Origin: Alphaproteobacteria bacterium
Lineage (GTDB): Bacteria > Pseudomonadota > Alphaproteobacteria > Micavibrionales > UBA1664
DNA length: 35,674 nucleotides
NCBI GenBank assembly: GCA_018969935.1
Contig: JAGWXJ010000003.1
Location: 1 to 35,674 of the forward strand
Direction of reading: 5' to 3'
Under the pieces are notes generated by a model. It made no database searches, was not told the origin of the DNA, and worked only from the letters and a program-made list of their open reading frames with translations. Within the stretch, counting starts at the first letter, position 1, and each line of letters begins with the position of its first letter. Below are positions 32,840 through 35,674 of this stretch, in pieces. Both the position numbers and the translations under genes were made by a program.

Positions 32840-34063
32840 ATGGCGCAAGCCCTAACCCCGCACTATCTTTTCAACATGAAAAACGCATCCCGCCTGCCAC
32901 TCGCAACCATGCACACACCCGCCTATGTCGCAGATGTGGCAGCCATCCGCCAGAACCTCGAACGTGCTGACAAAATCCGCAAAGGCGCTGGCTGCAAGGT
33001 GCTGCTGGCCACCAAGGCGTTTTCGTTTACCGCCCTCTTTCCCATGATGCGCGACTATCTGGACGGCACGACCGCCAGCGGCCTCTACGAAGCCAAAATG
33101 GGCGCTGATTACTTCGGCAAGGAAATCCACGTCTACGCCCCCGCCTACACCGATGCCGAACTGGAAGGATTGGCAAAGCTGACCGACCACATCTACGTGA
33201 ACTCCCCATCCCAGCTCGCACGCTACCTGCCCATCCTGAAGGGCAAGAAAATCGGCATCCGCATCAACCCCGAATATTCGCTCAGCACCGTCGGCGGCGA
33301 GCTTTACGACCCCTGCGCCCCCTGCTCGCGCTTCGGCACCCGCAAGGACCAGCTGGATGATTTGCCGTGGGAACACATCCACACCCTCCATGCCCACGTC
33401 CTGTGCGAAAGCCGTACCGCCGCGGGCACTATCGGCCTCATCGACACCCTCGATGAAAAATTCGGCGCCTACGTTAAACGCGTTAAAGCCGTGAACTTGG
33501 GTGGCGGGCACTTCTTCAACGATGCCGGTTTTGAAATCGAGCCACTAATCGCCCGCATCAAAGCCTTCCGCGAAAAATACGGCGTCGAAGTCATCCTCGA
33601 ACCCGGCGGTACGCTTGTGTATGATGCGGGTTATCTGGTTACATCCGTCATCGATGTCCACAAAAACGGCGATACGCAAATCGCCATCCTCGACAGCTCG
33701 GCTTCCTGCCACATGCCCGACATCATCGAAACCAACGGCGAATTCACGCCAGAAATTGTCGGCGCAACCCGCGACCTGATGGATGGCGCATACCCGCACC
33801 ACTACCTCATGGGCGGCAAAACCTGCATGACGGGCGACTTCATCGCAACCGCCTACGCCTTCAGGGAACCACTCAAAATCGGCGATAAAGTCGTCTTTTG
33901 CGACCAGATGCAATACAGCTTCGTCAAGGACACCACCTTCAACGGCACCCCGCTGCCCGATATGGCTGTCCTGCACGAAGACGGCCGCTACGAAGTAGTC
34001 CAGACTTACGGTTACGAAGACTTCCTCCGCCGCGTCGGCGGCCCCGTCAAAATATCAATGTAA
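32840..34063 (+). CDS. nspC: Carboxy(nor)spermidine decarboxylase
   Basis: PLP-dependent alanine-racemase-fold enzyme removing CO2 from carboxyspermidine or carboxynorspermidine to give spermidine or norspermidine. It has 407 residues. K59 in LLATKAF is the PLP lysine. YLDGTTASGLYEAKMG, GIRINPEYS, NLGGGHFF, LEPGGTLV and GKTCMTGD match NspC of Vibrio in order. Two starts are possible: ATG 32840, at the very end of the terminator U-tract, or ATG 32876 (MKNASRL), closer to the Vibrio N-terminus. Neither has a clean Shine-Dalgarno site. It overlaps the convergent GNAT gene by 9 nt. Confidence 0.92.
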   Translation: MAQALTPHYLFNMKNASRLPLATMHTPAYVADVAAIRQNLERADKIRKGAGCKVLLATKAFSFTALFPMMRDYLDGTTASGLYEAKMGADYFGKEIHVYAPAYTDAELEGLAKLTDHIYVNSPSQLARYLPILKGKKIGIRINPEYSLSTVGGELYDPCAPCSRFGTRKDQLDDLPWEHIHTLHAHVLCESRTAAGTIGLIDTLDEKFGAYVKRVKAVNLGGGHFFNDAGFEIEPLIARIKAFREKYGVEVILEPGGTLVYDAGYLVTSVIDVHKNGDTQIAILDSSASCHMPDIIETNGEFTPEIVGATRDLMDGAYPHHYLMGGKTCMTGDFIATAYAFREPLKIGDKVVFCDQMQYSFVKDTTFNGTPLPDMAVLHEDGRYEVVQTYGYEDFLRRVGGPVKISM

Positions 34064-34555
34064 CCAGTCTTCTGATTGTAGCTTCGATAGCTCGCAGCAG
34101 GGTTGCCCGCCTAACAGCTTGTCAAAAGTAAACACGGGCGAGTTGTTGTATGCCAGCTGCGGCCATGCCGTTTGCGTAAACCCGCTGGCCTTGTAAAACT
34201 GCGCAAGGCGCGTGCCTTCAAGCTCCATCACCGTCGTCCAGATCAAAAAGCGCGAAGCCCCGCGCGCCGCTGCCTTGGCCAGCATCTCGTTCAATATGGC
34301 TTTGCCTAGCCCCTCGCCACGCCGCTCGGGCGCTAGGGCATACCAATCCATCCAGATATCGCCCGGATACTGCCTGAGGCCATAAATACCGCAGATGCCA
34401 AATGCGCCGGCTTGGTCACAAACAAGCCAGCGTTCATAGCCAACCACCTTGGCAGGGTCGGTCGTGTGGGAATCCTTTGGAAACAACGCCCTGAAAAGGC
34501 GCAGATATTCTTCCAAATTCGTGTCATTTACGCTAACAAGGCTGTAACTGCTCAT
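34055..34555 (-). CDS. GNAT family N-acetyltransferase
   Basis: A 166-residue minimal GNAT. WMDWYALAPERRGEGLGKAILNEML holds beta4 and the acetyl-CoA loop (R-R-G-E-G-L-G), followed by FLIWTTVMELEGTRLAQFYKASGF (beta5 and the alpha4 region). The start MSSYS at 34555 is preferred since the ORF extension upstream is antisense to aguA. It converges with nspC and is divergent from aguA, 17 bp apart. Location among polyamine genes makes a polyamine or amino-acid N-acetylase plausible, not shown. Confidence 0.88.
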   Translation of the reverse strand: MSSYSLVSVNDTNLEEYLRLFRALFPKDSHTTDPAKVVGYERWLVCDQAGAFGICGIYGLRQYPGDIWMDWYALAPERRGEGLGKAILNEMLAKAAARGASRFLIWTTVMELEGTRLAQFYKASGFTQTAWPQLAYNNSPVFTFDKLLGGQPCCELSKLQSEDWLH

Positions 34556-34572
34556 GTGAAGGATTTTACGCG

Positions 34573-35586
34573 ATGACCGCACAAATAACCATCCCGCCCG
34601 AGTGGGCACCGCAAAAGGCGATCTGGACCGCATGGCCCGCCAACCGCGAGGAATGGAATGACGATCTGGATACCCCGCGCCATGACGTGGCAAACCTCAT
34701 CCGTGCGCTTGCCCCCACCAACAAGGTGATGCTGCTCGTCCATGATGCCGAGGCCGAAGCCAGCGCCAAAGCAGCCCTAGGCGATGCCGCCACCTACGTA
34801 CCCGCCAAATACGGCGACATCTGGCTACGCGATACCGGCCCTATTTTTGCCAACGGCCCAGAAAACAATCACGTGGCCCTGCGCTTCAAAACCAACAGCT
34901 GGGGCGGCAAATACGACCTGCCCGATGACGCAACGGTAGGCGACACCATCGCCAACACCGCAAACAAACCCATCAAGCCCTTCCCCTTCGTGCTCGAAGG
35001 CGGCGCGGTAGACCACGATGGCAACGGCACGGTACTGACCACCAAACAAACCCTCCTCAACCCCAACCGCAACGGCTGGACAAAGGAACAAGGCGAAGCC
35101 GCGCTGAAGGAAGCCTTGGGCGCCCGCAAGGTCATCTGGATAGACGAAGGCCTGCTGAACGACCACACCGACGGCCACATCGACAACATCGCACGCTTTG
35201 TGGCGCCGCGCCGCGTCGTCTGCCAAGCCCCCGCCGATGCCGATGACCCGAATGCGCAAACGCTCAACGCCATCGCCGCCACACTGGAAGCCGCCACCGA
35301 TGCCGACGGCAATAAACTTGATGTCATCCGCATCCCCGGCGTTGGCAAGTATGTGAACCCCGAGGGCGGTATCTCCCCCGCCTCCTACATGAACTTCATC
35401 ATCGCCAACGGCGTGGTGGTTGTGCCCGTCTACGGCACCAAAACGGAAAGCGCGGCTTTGGCAGCCCTGCAAAACGTATTCCCTGACCGCAAGGTCATCG
35501 GCGTCAACTCCCGCGGCCTTCTGGGCAGCGGCGAGATGGGCGGCGGGTCCTTCCACTGCATCACCCAACAGGAGCCTGAACTATGA
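34573..35586 (+). CDS. aguA: Agmatine deiminase
   Basis: Converts agmatine to N-carbamoylputrescine plus ammonia. It has 337 residues of the PAD_porph/guanidino-modifying fold. WAPQKAIWTAWP, GDIWLRDTGPIF, EGGAVDHDGNGT, DHTDGHIDN (catalytic His/Asp region) and C329 in GGGSFHCITQQEPEL are in order. The residues are those expected for activity. No arginine decarboxylase (SpeA) or canonical AguB is in the window. The gene overlaps the following lipoprotein start (ATGA, 35583-35586). Confidence 0.95.
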   Translation: MTAQITIPPEWAPQKAIWTAWPANREEWNDDLDTPRHDVANLIRALAPTNKVMLLVHDAEAEASAKAALGDAATYVPAKYGDIWLRDTGPIFANGPENNHVALRFKTNSWGGKYDLPDDATVGDTIANTANKPIKPFPFVLEGGAVDHDGNGTVLTTKQTLLNPNRNGWTKEQGEAALKEALGARKVIWIDEGLLNDHTDGHIDNIARFVAPRRVVCQAPADADDPNAQTLNAIAATLEAATDADGNKLDVIRIPGVGKYVNPEGGISPASYMNFIIANGVVVVPVYGTKTESAALAALQNVFPDRKVIGVNSRGLLGSGEMGGGSFHCITQQEPEL

Positions 35587-35674
35587 GAAAAACATATCTA
35601 CTTACTATACTGGCATCTACGACACTTCTTATAGCCGCTTGCACAAAAGATGCCGAAGTTGAAATTGCAAAATG
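35583..35674 (+). CDS. Putative lipoprotein, 5' part only
   Basis: Thirty codons before the window end. MRKTYLLTILASTTLLIAAC is a signal peptide ending in the lipobox IAAC, with Cys at residue 20, followed by TKDAEVEIAK. It overlaps the aguA stop by 4 nt, so it is translationally coupled. Function unknown. A solute-binding or small envelope lipoprotein is possible. Confidence 0.6.
   Translation, partial: MRKTYLLTILASTTLLIAACTKDAEVEIAK

Noticed and set aside
1..35674. CRISPR array, insertion sequence, integrase or prophage genes
   Set aside because: No regularly spaced repeats, terminal inverted repeats with transposase, or phage structural genes were seen. The AT-rich insert at 5541-6353 lacks mobility genes. 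radC alone is not evidence of a mobile element.

Overview
The window is about 35.7 kb of compact, GC-rich bacterial chromosome. Housekeeping genes dominate and every protein I recognise fits an alphaproteobacterium. A long structured leader precedes an ornithine-decarboxylase-type gene, and spermidine is made by the carboxyspermidine route; both are found in that class. A Micavibrio- or Rhodospirillales-like lineage is plausible, but this is a guess from content, not a phylogeny. I saw no IS element, prophage, CRISPR array or rRNA. There is one tRNA, tRNA-Leu(UAA).

Layout. 1-2700: a pentapeptide-repeat protein, tRNA-Leu on the minus strand with a good promoter, a small secreted protein, a CinA/MoaB-type protein and a small membrane protein. 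2755-5538: map, radC and purB as an overlapping run. 5541-6353: an AT-rich island with one unrecognised all-helical protein directly behind purB, followed by two hairpins. 6354-8014: a small conserved-motif ORF running antisense into cspA, then cspA and an L-lactate dehydrogenase gene. 8204-11346: an unknown acidic protein, a periplasmic cyclophilin and a GH13 glucosidase. 11250-13871 (minus): a membrane-anchored unknown, an M16 protease and a Lys-rich small protein behind an operator-like palindrome. 14078-17163: uvrB divergent from a nitroreductase and a small membrane protein. 17155-20331 (minus): lysS then fhs. 20395-24345: a pilin-like secreted protein, comF and a large methyltransferase fusion. 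24390-27580: a small YdcH/DUF465-type protein with a Cys-rich tail and a DinG/XPD-type helicase. 27588-28158: two small ORFs.

28213-35674 is a polyamine region: a GNAT acetyltransferase, a nitrilase-family amidohydrolase, a roughly 300-nt structured leader with a 39-codon ORF, a fold-III PLP decarboxylase, carboxy(nor)spermidine dehydrogenase, an intrinsic terminator or attenuator, carboxy(nor)spermidine decarboxylase (nspC), a second GNAT, agmatine deiminase (aguA) and the start of a lipoprotein. The decarboxylase would supply putrescine. The dehydrogenase would join it to aspartate semialdehyde, and NspC would decarboxylate the product to spermidine. AguA suggests a second entry from agmatine, but the canonical partner AguB is not in view.

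The observations most worth following up are the leader with its peptide ORF and operator-like repeat, the attenuator-like hairpin abutting nspC, the AT-rich insert after purB, the methyltransferase fused to about 600 residues of unknown sequence, and a helicase whose N-terminus looks like a dead DEDD exonuclease.
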